Position numbers and translations under genes: made by a program
Notes under the pieces: model-generated
What the model saw: only the letters and a program-made list of their open reading frames with translations
What the model was told of the DNA's origin: nothing
Databases searched by the model: none
Assembly (NCBI RefSeq): GCF_000271305.1
Contig: NZ_AKGD01000002.1
Span: 1 to 64,000 of the forward strand
DNA: 64,000 nucleotides
Source: Hydrocarboniphaga effusa AP103
GTDB lineage: Bacteria > Pseudomonadota > Gammaproteobacteria > Nevskiales > Nevskiaceae
Direction: 5' to 3'
Shown here: positions 30,593 through 40,576 of the stretch, piece by piece
How the letters are laid out: each line of letters starts with the position of its first letter
How positions within the stretch are numbered: position 1 is the stretch's first letter

Positions 30593-31465
30593 ATGAGCCG
30601 CATTCAGGAATTGGTCGATCTACTCGACCTCGAAGTCATCGACGACAATCTGTTCCGCGGGCTCTCACGCGATCTCGGCGGGCGTAGTGTCTACGGCGGC
30701 CAAGTGGTGAGCCAGGCGCTCGTCGCCGGCAGCCGCACCGTCGCCGAGGGCGATGTGCATTCGCTGCATGCCTATTTCCTGCGGCCCGGCGACATGAGCC
30801 ACCCGATCATCTACGAAGTCGATCCGGTGCGTGACGGGCGCAGCTTCACCACGCGGCGCGTGCAGGCGATCCAGCACGGCCAGGCGATCCTGACGATGAT
30901 CGTCTCGTTCCATAAAGCCGAGGAGGGCTGGGAGCATCAGGCGCAGATGCCCGACGTGCCGCCGCCGGAGACCTTTCCGAGCGAACGCGAGCGGCGCTTG
31001 AAACTGCTCGAGACCATCGAGAATCCGCTGCCGCGGCTGCGCCAGTTCCTCACGCAGGACACGCTGTTCGATATCCGCCACGTCAAGCCGGTGGACCTGT
31101 TCGAGCACCAGCCGATGCCGCCGCGTGAAGCGTTCTGGTTCCGCACCGTCGATCGCCTGCCCGACGATCCGGTCGTGCACCGCTGCGTGCTCGCCTACGC
31201 CTCCGATTTCGGCCCGCTGGCGACCACGCTGCTGCCGCACGGCGTGGGCTCGGCGAATCCGCACCTGCGCATGGCCTCGATCGATCATGCGCTCTGGTTC
31301 CATCGCCAGGCCCGCGTCGATGACTGGCTGCTCTACGTGCTCGATTCGCCGAGCATGCAGAGCTCGCGCGGACTGTCGTTCGGCAGCATCTTCACGCGCG
31401 ACGGCAAGCTCGTCGCCAGCGTGGCGCAGGAAGGCCTCGTGCGGATCGCGCGCCAGGAGGCCTGA
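30593..31465 (+). CDS. tesB: Acyl-CoA thioesterase II TesB
   Basis: The 290-residue double-hotdog thioesterase hydrolyses medium and long acyl-CoA. The first hotdog carries YGGQVVSQAL and HSLHAYFLRPGD; the second has the catalytic aspartate in LAYASDFGPLATTL and the SMQSSRGLSFG loop. Length equals that of E. coli TesB (286). ATG 30593 is the normal family start. A TACAGT hexamer at about 30555 may be its -10. It is followed after one base by the M1 peptidase gene. Confidence 0.95.
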   Translation: MSRIQELVDLLDLEVIDDNLFRGLSRDLGGRSVYGGQVVSQALVAGSRTVAEGDVHSLHAYFLRPGDMSHPIIYEVDPVRDGRSFTTRRVQAIQHGQAILTMIVSFHKAEEGWEHQAQMPDVPPPETFPSERERRLKLLETIENPLPRLRQFLTQDTLFDIRHVKPVDLFEHQPMPPREAFWFRTVDRLPDDPVVHRCVLAYASDFGPLATTLLPHGVGSANPHLRMASIDHALWFHRQARVDDWLLYVLDSPSMQSSRGLSFGSIFTRDGKLVASVAQEGLVRIARQEA

Positions 31466-31466
31466 G

Positions 31467-33371
31467 ATGGCGATAAGGTTTTCCGTCCTGAAATGCGCTT
31501 GCTTGCGCAGCCTGCAGCTGCTGGGTGTCTACATGGCTTCCTCGATGAGCGTCGCCGCCGAACCGCCGCTGCCGGCGACCGAGCCGCACAGCTACGCGAA
31601 TCCGCAGCAGATCCGCGTGCGCGAAGTCGCGCTCGACCTGGCGGTGGATTTCGAGCGCAAGCGCCTGTCCGGAACCGTCGATCTGGCCATCGAGCATGTC
31701 GATCCGAAAGCCCGCGAGCTGCTGCTCGACACGCGTGCGCTGGACATCGAGCAGGTGCAGACGCGCGCGGAAAAGGGCGATTGGAAGGCCGCCGAATTCA
31801 AGCTCGCGGCGCCGGACCGTGTGCTCGGCTCCAGGCTCGGCATCGCGGTGCCGGGCGATGCGCAGAGCGTGCGCGTTCGCTACTCGACGGTGCCCGACGC
31901 CTCGGGCCTGCAATGGCTCACGCTCGAGCAGACCGCGGGCAAGCGGCAGCCGTTCCTGTTCACGCAGTCGCAGGCGATTCACGCGCGCAGCTGGATTCCG
32001 CTGCAGGACACGCCGCTCGTGCGTGCTCCGTATCGCGCGCGCATCAAGACGCCCAAGGGCCTGCGCGCGGTCATGAGCGCCGAGATGCACGACGAGCCGG
32101 ACGCCGACGGTCGCTGGCGGTTCGAGATGCCGCAGCCGATTCCGAGCTACCTGATCGCGCTCGCGGTCGGCGACCTCGCGTTCAAGAGCACCGGCAAGCG
32201 CACCGGCGTCTATGCCGAGCCTTCGATGCTCGATCGCGCGGCCCACGAGTTCGCCGAGACCGAGAAAACCATCGAGCTCGCCGAAAAGACCTACGGCCCG
32301 TATCGCTGGGGCCGCTACGATCTGCTCGTGCTGCCGCCGAGCTTCCCCTACGGCGGCATGGAGAACCCGCGGCTCACGTTCGTCACGCCGTCGGTCATCA
32401 CCGGCGATCGCAAGCTGGTTTCGCTGATCGCGCACGAGCTCGCGCACAGCTGGTCGGGCAACCTCGTCACCAACGCGACCTGGAGCGATTTCTGGCTCAA
32501 CGAGGGCTTCACGACCTACCTGACGTATCGACTGACCGAAGCGCAGTACGGCCAGGCTTTCGGCGACATGGAGCGCGTGCTCGGCTATCACGACCTGCTA
32601 GATTCGATGGAGCGCGCCGACGTGGCCGATCGCTCGCTGATCCGCGAGACGCCCGCGGCCGATCCGGACGAAGTCTTCAGCTCGATTCCGTACGAGCGTG
32701 GCGAACTGTTCCTGGTCTGGCTCGAACAGCGCTTCGGCCGCGAGGCTTTCGATGCGTTCCTGCGCGGCTGGTTCGATGATCACGCGTTCAAGAGCGCGAC
32801 CACCGCGCAATTCCTCGCCTACCTGCAGGACAAGCTGCTGGCGCGGCAGCCCGGCAAGGTCAGCGCGGTGCAGCTCGATGCCTGGCTCAAGGTGCCGGTG
32901 CTGCCGGATTCGGCGGTGCTGCCGACCTCGTCCGCGCTGACCGAAGTCGAGCAGCAGCGCGAGCGCTGGCTCTCCGGCAAGCTCGGCACCGCGAAGTTGC
33001 CGGCGTCGACCTGGGCCGTGCAGCAGTGGCAGCTGTTCCTCGATTCGATGCCGCAGAGCGTGACGCGCGAACAGCTGCAGCAGCTCGATGCGCGCTTCAA
33101 GCTCACCGGCACGAGCAACCAGATTCTCGGTTCGAGCTGGCTGCGCCTGCGCCTGGCCGCGGGCGACAAGAGCGCCTGGCCGGCCGCGGAAACCTACCTG
33201 CTCGGCGCGGGCCGCATGCGCCTGATCACGCCGCTGTATCGGGCGCTCGCCAAGACACCCGAAGGCCTCGCGTTCGCCAAGCAGGTCTATGCCAAAGCGG
33301 CTCCGGGCTATCACCCGATCGCGCGCGAGGCGGTCGAGCGGATCCTGCGCGGCGAGCAGGCCGGGGTTTAG
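31467..33371 (+). CDS. M1-family metallopeptidase (leukotriene A4 hydrolase type)
   Basis: This 634-residue exported zinc aminopeptidase has a signal-like N-terminus (LRSLQLLGVYMASSMSVAAE), an N-terminal beta domain, the substrate-binding GGMEN motif (FPYGGMENPRLTF) and the zinc site H323-E-x2-H327 with E346 in LNEGFTTYL. The C-terminal helical domain matches LTA4-hydrolase-type aminopeptidases (LTGTSNQILGSSWLRL). It removes N-terminal residues from peptides, probably in the periplasm. The start lies one base after the tesB stop, implying co-transcription. Confidence 0.92.
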   Translation: MAIRFSVLKCACLRSLQLLGVYMASSMSVAAEPPLPATEPHSYANPQQIRVREVALDLAVDFERKRLSGTVDLAIEHVDPKARELLLDTRALDIEQVQTRAEKGDWKAAEFKLAAPDRVLGSRLGIAVPGDAQSVRVRYSTVPDASGLQWLTLEQTAGKRQPFLFTQSQAIHARSWIPLQDTPLVRAPYRARIKTPKGLRAVMSAEMHDEPDADGRWRFEMPQPIPSYLIALAVGDLAFKSTGKRTGVYAEPSMLDRAAHEFAETEKTIELAEKTYGPYRWGRYDLLVLPPSFPYGGMENPRLTFVTPSVITGDRKLVSLIAHELAHSWSGNLVTNATWSDFWLNEGFTTYLTYRLTEAQYGQAFGDMERVLGYHDLLDSMERADVADRSLIRETPAADPDEVFSSIPYERGELFLVWLEQRFGREAFDAFLRGWFDDHAFKSATTAQFLAYLQDKLLARQPGKVSAVQLDAWLKVPVLPDSAVLPTSSALTEVEQQRERWLSGKLGTAKLPASTWAVQQWQLFLDSMPQSVTREQLQQLDARFKLTGTSNQILGSSWLRLRLAAGDKSAWPAAETYLLGAGRMRLITPLYRALAKTPEGLAFAKQVYAKAAPGYHPIAREAVERILRGEQAGV

Positions 33372-33397
33372 CGCTCGAGTCGCAGGTACAGCGGTCC

Positions 33398-33470
33398 TTC
33401 CCGCGAAGGCGGGAATTCGGCTCTTCGAGATTGGCGCTGGCCGCCGCTGGATTCCCGCCTTCGCGGGAAT
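33398..33470. repeat. Inverted pair of 19-bp palindromic repeats
   Basis: TTCCCGCGAAGGCGGGAAT (33398-33416) is the exact inverse of ATTCCCGCCTTCGCGGGAA (33451-33469). The two face each other across 34 bases between the convergent M1 peptidase and YkgJ-type genes, a BIME-like arrangement. The family differs from the CTCTCCC repeats elsewhere in the window. Confidence 0.88.
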
Positions 33471-33488
33471 GACGAAAAGTGGGTTGCG

Positions 33489-33755
33489 CTAAGTGAGCGG
33501 TCGCGTGAGCCGTTCGAGTTCGCTCAGGGACAACAGGGCCTCGTCGCGCGTCGTGCCGCACATCTCCGCGCTCGCCTTGAGGCCGCCGCAGAACGCCGGA
33601 CGCCGCGGGTCGCCGAACAGTTTGCAGCGCAATTGCACATCGAGTTGCACGCAGGCGACGCCGGCCGGCTTGCCGTGCGGCATGCCCGGAATCGGGCTCG
33701 TGATCGAAGGCGCGATGCAGCAGGCGGCGCAGTGGGAACGGCATTGCATCGGCAT
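33489..33755 (-). CDS. YkgJ-family cysteine cluster protein
   Basis: This 88-residue protein begins [18 protein letters not shown], with C5, C9, C12 and C13 forming the CxxxCxxCC motif, and has further cysteines near residues 35, 44, 56 and 66. YkgJ-type proteins are thought to bind a metal, probably zinc or an Fe-S cluster; their role is unknown. It is convergent with the M1 gene and divergent from the SDR gene, with only 61 bases between the starts. Confidence 0.82.
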   Translation of the reverse strand: MPMQCRSHCAACCIAPSITSPIPGMPHGKPAGVACVQLDVQLRCKLFGDPRRPAFCGGLKASAEMCGTTRDEALLSLSELERLTRPLT

Positions 33756-33816
33756 AGTCTACGGTCAGCTGTCACGGTGTACGGTCGCATGCATCGCTTG
33801 GTCATCGGAGCTGGTC

Positions 33817-35492
<1,676 letters not shown>

Positions 35493-35495
35493 GAA

Positions 35496-35532
35496 TCGAA
35501 TAATTCGAACGGTTTGGCCGAATTATTTTGCT
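35496..35532. promoter_or_regulatory. Candidate LysR box between LysR and azoR genes
   Basis: TCGAA-TAA-TTCGA (35496-35508) is a 13-base dyad with the T-N11-A form of LysR sites. A related CGAATTATTTT half-site follows about 24 bases later. The dyad touches the LysR start, fitting autorepression. Confidence 0.5.
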
Positions 35533-35614
35533 TTTTTATCGAGCCAGGCAATATTTAAATAGAGCTCCCCGATGCTTCGGCATCACCGACGCATCAAACG
35601 AACCGGAGAGCGCC

Positions 35615-36232
35615 ATGACCACCACCACCGAACCGACCCTGCTGCAGATCAACACCAGCCTGTTCGCCGAAAGCGGCAATTCGAGCGCGCTGTCCGAGCG
35701 TTTCGTGAGCGAATGGCGCAAGCGCCACCCGAACGGCCGCGTGATCGTGCGCGATCTGTCGCGCAACCCGGTTCCGCATCTCGACGGCGCTCGCGCGGCG
35801 GCCCTGTTCACGCCGGCCGAGCAGCGCACGCCCGAGCAGAACGCGGTGGTCGCCGAATCCGACGCGCTGATCGCCGAGCTCAAGTCGGCCGACGTCATCG
35901 TGCTGGGCCTGCCGATGTACAACTTCGGCGTGCCGTCCCAGCTCAAGTCCTACCTCGACCACGTGGCGCGCGCGGGCGTGACGTTCCGCTACACCGCCAC
36001 CGGTCCGGAAGGCCTGATCGGCGACCGCAAGCTTTACGTGATGGCCGCTCGCGGCGGCATCTACAAGGACCTGCCGGCCGACACGCAGACCGGCTTCGTC
36101 AGGACTTTCTTCAACTTCATCGGCATTCGCGACGTCGAGTTCGTCTATGCCGAGGGCCTCAACCTCGACGCGGCGAGCAAGACGCGCGCGCTGGAAGCGG
36201 CGGGTGAACAGATCGACCGTCTCGCGGCGTAA
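35615..36232 (+). CDS. azoR: FMN-dependent NADH-azoreductase
   Basis: The 205-residue flavodoxin-like quinone and azo reductase binds FMN. The N-terminal phosphate loop is NTSLFAESGNSSALSE, the isoalloxazine region LPMYNFGVPSQLKSYLDHV is near residue 98, and AARGGIY near 145 contacts the flavin. These enzymes protect against quinone and thiol stress. GGAGA precedes the ATG at 35615. The pirin gene, often quinone- or stress-linked, follows after a repeat cluster. Confidence 0.94.
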   Translation: MTTTTEPTLLQINTSLFAESGNSSALSERFVSEWRKRHPNGRVIVRDLSRNPVPHLDGARAAALFTPAEQRTPEQNAVVAESDALIAELKSADVIVLGLPMYNFGVPSQLKSYLDHVARAGVTFRYTATGPEGLIGDRKLYVMAARGGIYKDLPADTQTGFVRTFFNFIGIRDVEFVYAEGLNLDAASKTRALEAAGEQIDRLAA

Positions 36233-36241
36233 AGTTTTGAT

Positions 36242-36362
36242 CCTTCTCCCTGCGGGAGAAGGTGCCCCGTAGGGGCGGGTGAGAAATTCTCAGGGATAGC
36301 GACGCTTGCTGTGCCGGAGAATCCCTCACCCCTACTCCTCTCCCGAAGGGGAGAGGGGTTTT
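36242..36362. repeat. REP-like repeat cluster between azoR and pirin gene
   Basis: CCTTCTCCC-TGC-GGGAGAAGG (36242-36262) with a GGGGCGGGTGAG tail, and CCTCTCCC-GAAG-GGGAGAGG (36337-36357) preceded by CTCACCCCTAC, are an inverted pair of the family seen in ggt. A GGGGTTTT run at the end could support termination after azoR. Confidence 0.82.
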
Positions 36363-36392
36363 CCACGCACAGGAGCAACCCAGGAGTATTCC

Positions 36393-37247
36393 ATGACCAC
36401 CCCGCGCCAACTCAGACAAACCATTCCGGGCCAGCCGACTTCCGACGGGGCCGGCGTCAAGCTGTCACGCTCGATCGGGGCGATGCCGGGCCTGCGCGTG
36501 GATCCGTTTCTGATGCTCGACGAGTTCTACACCGACCAGCCGAGCGATTATCTGGCCGGCTTTCCGGCGCATCCGCATCGCGGCTTCGAAACCGTCACCT
36601 ACATGCTCGACGGGCACATGCAGCACAAGGATCACCTCGGCAATACCGGTGATCTTTCGCCCGGCGACGTGCAGTGGATGACGGCCGCGCGCGGCATCAT
36701 CCATTCGGAAATGCCGCAGCAGACCGAAGGCCGCATGCGCGGCTTCCAGCTCTGGCTCAACCTGCCGGCGGCCGAGAAGATGAAGCCCGCTTCGTATCGC
36801 GACATTCCGTCGGCGCAGATTCCGAGCGCGCCGCTCGATGGCGGCGGAACCGCTCGCGTGATCGCCGGCCAGCTCGTGCAGGATACCGGCGTCACCGTCG
36901 GCCCGGTTTCGGGTGGAACGACCGATCCGCTGTACTTCGATCTGCATGTCGATGCCAATGCGCAGGTGAGCGTGCCGGTGAGCTCGGGTCACAACGCCTT
37001 CGTCTATCTCTACGAAGGCAGCGCGAGCATCGACGAGCGTCCGATCGCCCTGCGCGGCGCGGCCTTGCTGTCGGATGGCGATGCGCTGTTGGTTCGAGCC
37101 GGCGAGAGCGGTGCGCGCATGCTGCTGATCGCGGGCAAGCCGCTGCACGAGCCGGTCGTGCAATACGGCCCTTTCGTGATGAACACGCGCGAGCAGATCG
37201 AGCAGGCGCTGGCCGATTATCAGAGCGGGAATTTCGGTCGCAGCTGA
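36393..37247 (+). CDS. Pirin-family bicupin protein
   Basis: This 284-residue double cupin has the metal site in the N-terminal domain: PAHPHRGFETVTYML supplies two histidines and GIIHSEMP another histidine and the glutamate. Bacterial pirins can have quercetin dioxygenase activity or bind metabolic enzymes. The ATG at 36393 follows CAGGAG. It lies downstream of azoR with a 160-base repeat-filled gap. Confidence 0.92.
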   Translation: MTTPRQLRQTIPGQPTSDGAGVKLSRSIGAMPGLRVDPFLMLDEFYTDQPSDYLAGFPAHPHRGFETVTYMLDGHMQHKDHLGNTGDLSPGDVQWMTAARGIIHSEMPQQTEGRMRGFQLWLNLPAAEKMKPASYRDIPSAQIPSAPLDGGGTARVIAGQLVQDTGVTVGPVSGGTTDPLYFDLHVDANAQVSVPVSSGHNAFVYLYEGSASIDERPIALRGAALLSDGDALLVRAGESGARMLLIAGKPLHEPVVQYGPFVMNTREQIEQALADYQSGNFGRS

Positions 37248-37276
37248 TCGCGGTTGACGTGACGCCTTGAAAACAA

Positions 37277-37312
37277 GAAGCGCGGCTCTGTTCGAACCCA
37301 GAGCCGCGCTTC
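37277..37312. terminator. Bidirectional terminator, 14-bp stem
   Basis: GAAGCGCGGCTCTG (37277-37290) pairs perfectly with CAGAGCCGCGCTTC (37299-37312) around an 8-base loop, between the convergent pirin and DUF885 genes. On the minus strand it is followed by TTGTTTTC, so it best serves DUF885; on the plus strand it lacks a T-run. Confidence 0.8.
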
Positions 37313-37324
37313 CTGCGTCTGCAT

Positions 37325-39139
37325 TCAGGGATTCTTCGCCGGAGCCGGCTTGCGGCTCTTGATCCAGGCATCCATGCGTGCTTCGAGTATGTTCAGCGGC
37401 ACCGCGCCAGAGGCGAGCACCGCGTCGTGGAAGGCGCGAATGTCGAAGCTGTCGCCGAGCTCGCTTTCCGCACGCGAGCGCAGCTCCTTGATCTTGAGCT
37501 CGCCGATCTTGTACGCGGTCGCCTGCCCGGGCATCGCGATGTAACGATCGATCTCGTTGACGATGTCGAGCTCGGTCTTCGGGCAATTGCTCTTGAAGTA
37601 ATCGATCGCCTGTTCGCGCGTCCAGCCCTTGGCATGCAGGCCGGTATCGACGACCAGGCGCACCGCGCGCCACATCTCGTAGCTGAGCTGGCCGAAGCGC
37701 GAATACGGGTCCTTGTAGAGCCCGAGTTCACCGCCGAGCGATTCCGAATACAAACCCCAGCCTTCAACGTAGGCCGTGAAGCCGTTGCCGTACTTGCGGA
37801 AGGCCGGCATTTCGCCGAGCTCCTGCTGCAAGGCGAGTTGCAGGTGATGTCCGGGCACCGCCTCGTGCGAGGTCAGCGCTTCCATCTCCCACTTCGGCCG
37901 CGTTTCCGGCTTGTAGAGATTCACGTAGTAGTAACCGGCGCGTCCGCCGCCTTCGGCCGAGGGCGGATAGTAGTAGGCGGTGGTGGTGTCGGGCGCCGAA
38001 ATATCCGGAATCGCACGCACACCATAAGGCGTGCGCGGCAGCTTGCCGAACAGGCGCAGCAGCTCGGGCTCGATGCGCTTTGCGATCAGCGTGTAGCCGG
38101 TCAGCAGATCGTTCGGGTTCTTGTAGAAGAACTGCGGATCGCTGCGCAGGAACCGGAAAAAAGCGTTCAGATCGCCCTTGAATCCGACCTGCTCGCGAAT
38201 CGTTTCCATCGCTTCGCGTATACGCGCGACTTCCGCCAGGCCGATGTCGTGAATGCGGTCGGGCGTCAGCGAGGTGGTCGTGTTCGAGCGCACGAGATAC
38301 GCATAGAACTCGGCGCCGCCGGGCTGCGCGGAAAGCCCGACCGCGTCGGGCGATCGCGGCAGGTACTCGGTGTCGAAATAAGCTTGCAGGCGCTGGTACG
38401 CGGGCAGCACGACATCGCGCACCGCAGCTTCGCCTTCACCGCGCAGGCGCTCGGCTTCGCTGGCCGGCAATGAGGGGTTGATCGTCCTGAACGGCGCGTA
38501 ATACGCGGAGAGCTTCGGATCGTCGACGAGCTGCTGCGCGATCTGGCTCGACACGCGCCGCATGATCACCTGCGGATAGCCGCGGCCCTGCGCGATGCCG
38601 AGCTTCATCAGTGCGATGGTCTGATCGGTGTAGCGGCCGAAGGCGCGCAGGCGCGCGATCCAGTTGTCGTAATCCTTGACGCTGTCGAAGCGCAGCGCCT
38701 CGAGCACTTCGTTCGCCGTCTGCAGGCCGTTGCGCTGCTCGATCGGGCGCAGGTGGCCGCCGTGCTCGTAGAACTGCTCGCTGTCCTCCATGAGCTGGCG
38801 GAACAGGTCGTAGTTGAGCTGATCGTCGATATCGAGCTTGCCGCGATCGATCGTCGCGAGCTTTTGCAGCGCCTGGCGGTTGCCCGCGCGATGCTTGGTA
38901 ATGGCTTCGGGCGACAGATCGTCCCAGCGATCGTTGAAGCGCGCATCGCCCAGATAGGTCGCGAGCAGGGGGCTCTCCTGCAGATTGCGTTCCCAGTCCT
39001 GCTGGAACAGCGCGTGCAAGGCCGCGGTGGAATCGGCCGCGATGGCCGGTCGCGCTCCATCGGGAGCCCTGTTGTCGCAGCCTGCGACCAGCAACAGCGC
39101 GGATGCCGCGCAAGCCTGCGCGAGTCTGGCAATGCTCAT
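37325..39139 (-). CDS. DUF885-family lipoprotein, putative metallopeptidase
   Basis: The 604-residue protein has a lipobox (LLLVAGC, acylated C21) and is probably attached to a membrane facing the periplasm. The conserved core contains SHEAVPGHHLQLALQQELG near residue 430, with a zinc-type HExxxxH pattern, followed by YVEGWGLYSESLGGELGLY, whose glutamates could complete the site. DUF885 proteins resemble M32/M3-type peptidases, but few have known substrates. The gene stands alone between terminators and the pilR gene. Confidence 0.88.
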   Translation of the reverse strand: MSIARLAQACAASALLLVAGCDNRAPDGARPAIAADSTAALHALFQQDWERNLQESPLLATYLGDARFNDRWDDLSPEAITKHRAGNRQALQKLATIDRGKLDIDDQLNYDLFRQLMEDSEQFYEHGGHLRPIEQRNGLQTANEVLEALRFDSVKDYDNWIARLRAFGRYTDQTIALMKLGIAQGRGYPQVIMRRVSSQIAQQLVDDPKLSAYYAPFRTINPSLPASEAERLRGEGEAAVRDVVLPAYQRLQAYFDTEYLPRSPDAVGLSAQPGGAEFYAYLVRSNTTTSLTPDRIHDIGLAEVARIREAMETIREQVGFKGDLNAFFRFLRSDPQFFYKNPNDLLTGYTLIAKRIEPELLRLFGKLPRTPYGVRAIPDISAPDTTTAYYYPPSAEGGGRAGYYYVNLYKPETRPKWEMEALTSHEAVPGHHLQLALQQELGEMPAFRKYGNGFTAYVEGWGLYSESLGGELGLYKDPYSRFGQLSYEMWRAVRLVVDTGLHAKGWTREQAIDYFKSNCPKTELDIVNEIDRYIAMPGQATAYKIGELKIKELRSRAESELGDSFDIRAFHDAVLASGAVPLNILEARMDAWIKSRKPAPAKNP

Positions 39140-39190
39140 GCTCGAACCTTTCGTGTGGGGCTCGCGGAAAAGCGCCGCGCGACCGCGGCG

Positions 39191-40576
39191 TCAATCCATG
39201 CCCAGTTTCTTGAGTCTATAGCGCAGCTGGCGAAAGCTCATGCCGAGCAGCTCGGCCGCGCGGGTCTTGTTGTAGCGCGCCTTTTCGAGCGCAGCGCGGA
39301 TCGCTTGCTTCTCGATCTCTTCGATCTGCTCGTCGAGCGCCGGCGCGGCGTCGCCACGGGAGGGCGTCGACGCGGATTCACCGCCGCCGCCGCGCAGTTG
39401 CAGATCGCCGGCTTCGATGCGCTCGCCGTCGCACAGCGTGATCGCGCGTTCGAGCAGGTTCTCGAGTTCGCGCACGTTGCCCGGGAAGTCGTAGCTCGTG
39501 AGTCGTTGCAGCGCGGCGGCGTCCAGCGTCGGCGTCGCCGTCATGCCGGCTTCGGATGCCAGGCGCTGCAGGATGCTCTGCGCGAGCAGGGCGATGTCGC
39601 CGCGACGTTCTCGCAGCGCGGGCGTGCGCACGTCGATCACGTTGAGCCGGTAGTACAGGTCCTGTCTGAACGCGCCGCTCGCGACGAGCGCGGACAGGTC
39701 GCGATGCGTGGCCGAGATGATGCGCACGTTGACCGCGAGTTCGGCTTCGCTGCCGACCGGCCGCACACGCCGCTCCTGCAGCGCGCGCAGCAGTTTCACC
39801 TGCATGTGCAACGGAAGGTCTGCGACTTCATCGAGAAACAGCGTGCCGCCCTCGGCCGATTGGAACAGCCCGTTCTTGTCGCGCAGCGCGCCCGTGAAGC
39901 TGCCTTTGAGATGGCCGAAGAACTCGCTCTCCATGAGCTCGTTCGGAATCGCGCCGCAATTGACCGGCACGAACGGCCCGCTGCCGCGCGGGCCGCGTTC
40001 GTGGATGAGCCGGGCGACGAGTTCCTTGCCGGTGCCCGATTCGCCGTGGATATGCACGGGCGCCTGGCTGCGCGCGAGGCGTTCGATGAGCCCGCGCAAT
40101 TGCTGCATCGCCGGGTCGTGGCCGAGCAGGCCGCCCTGGTCTTCGCCGGCTTCGGGCCTGGCCGGCGCGTTCGCCGCCGGCGTGCTCCTGAGCCGCAGGC
40201 CGGTCTCGACGAGCTTGCGCAGGGCCGCGAGATCGACCGGCTTGGAGACGAAGTCGAAAGCCCCGGCCTTGAGGCTTTCGACCGCGGCCTGGGCGTTGCC
40301 GTAGGCGGTGATCACCGCGATCGGCATGCCGCAATGACGCTTCTGCACGAACTCGACGAGTTCCACGCCGAGGCCGTCGGGCAGGCGCATGTCGGTGAAG
40401 CAGAAATCGAAGCTGCGTTCGGCGAGCCAGCCGCGCGCCTCGGACAGCGTGGCTGCGGATTCGGTCTTCACGCCCATGCGCGAGAGCGTGATCTCGATGA
40501 GCTCGCGAATGTCCGCCTCGTCGTCGACGATCAGGGCCGTGGCGGGCACGGCGGACTTGGCGGATACGCGGGTCAT
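39191..40576 (-). CDS. pilR: Sigma-54-dependent response regulator PilR
   Basis: This 461-residue NtrC-type activator has a receiver domain with phospho-acceptor D62 (FTDMRLPDG), an AAA+ domain with Walker A GESGTGKE (178-185) and the sigma-54 contact loop GSFTGA (225-230), and a Fis-type DNA-binding helix pair at the C-terminus (NKTRAAELLGMSFRQLRYRL). PilR activates pilin transcription. Its start overlaps the pilS stop by four bases. No pilus structural genes are in the window. Confidence 0.93.
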   Translation of the reverse strand: MTRVSAKSAVPATALIVDDEADIRELIEITLSRMGVKTESAATLSEARGWLAERSFDFCFTDMRLPDGLGVELVEFVQKRHCGMPIAVITAYGNAQAAVESLKAGAFDFVSKPVDLAALRKLVETGLRLRSTPAANAPARPEAGEDQGGLLGHDPAMQQLRGLIERLARSQAPVHIHGESGTGKELVARLIHERGPRGSGPFVPVNCGAIPNELMESEFFGHLKGSFTGALRDKNGLFQSAEGGTLFLDEVADLPLHMQVKLLRALQERRVRPVGSEAELAVNVRIISATHRDLSALVASGAFRQDLYYRLNVIDVRTPALRERRGDIALLAQSILQRLASEAGMTATPTLDAAALQRLTSYDFPGNVRELENLLERAITLCDGERIEAGDLQLRGGGGESASTPSRGDAAPALDEQIEEIEKQAIRAALEKARYNKTRAAELLGMSFRQLRYRLKKLGMD

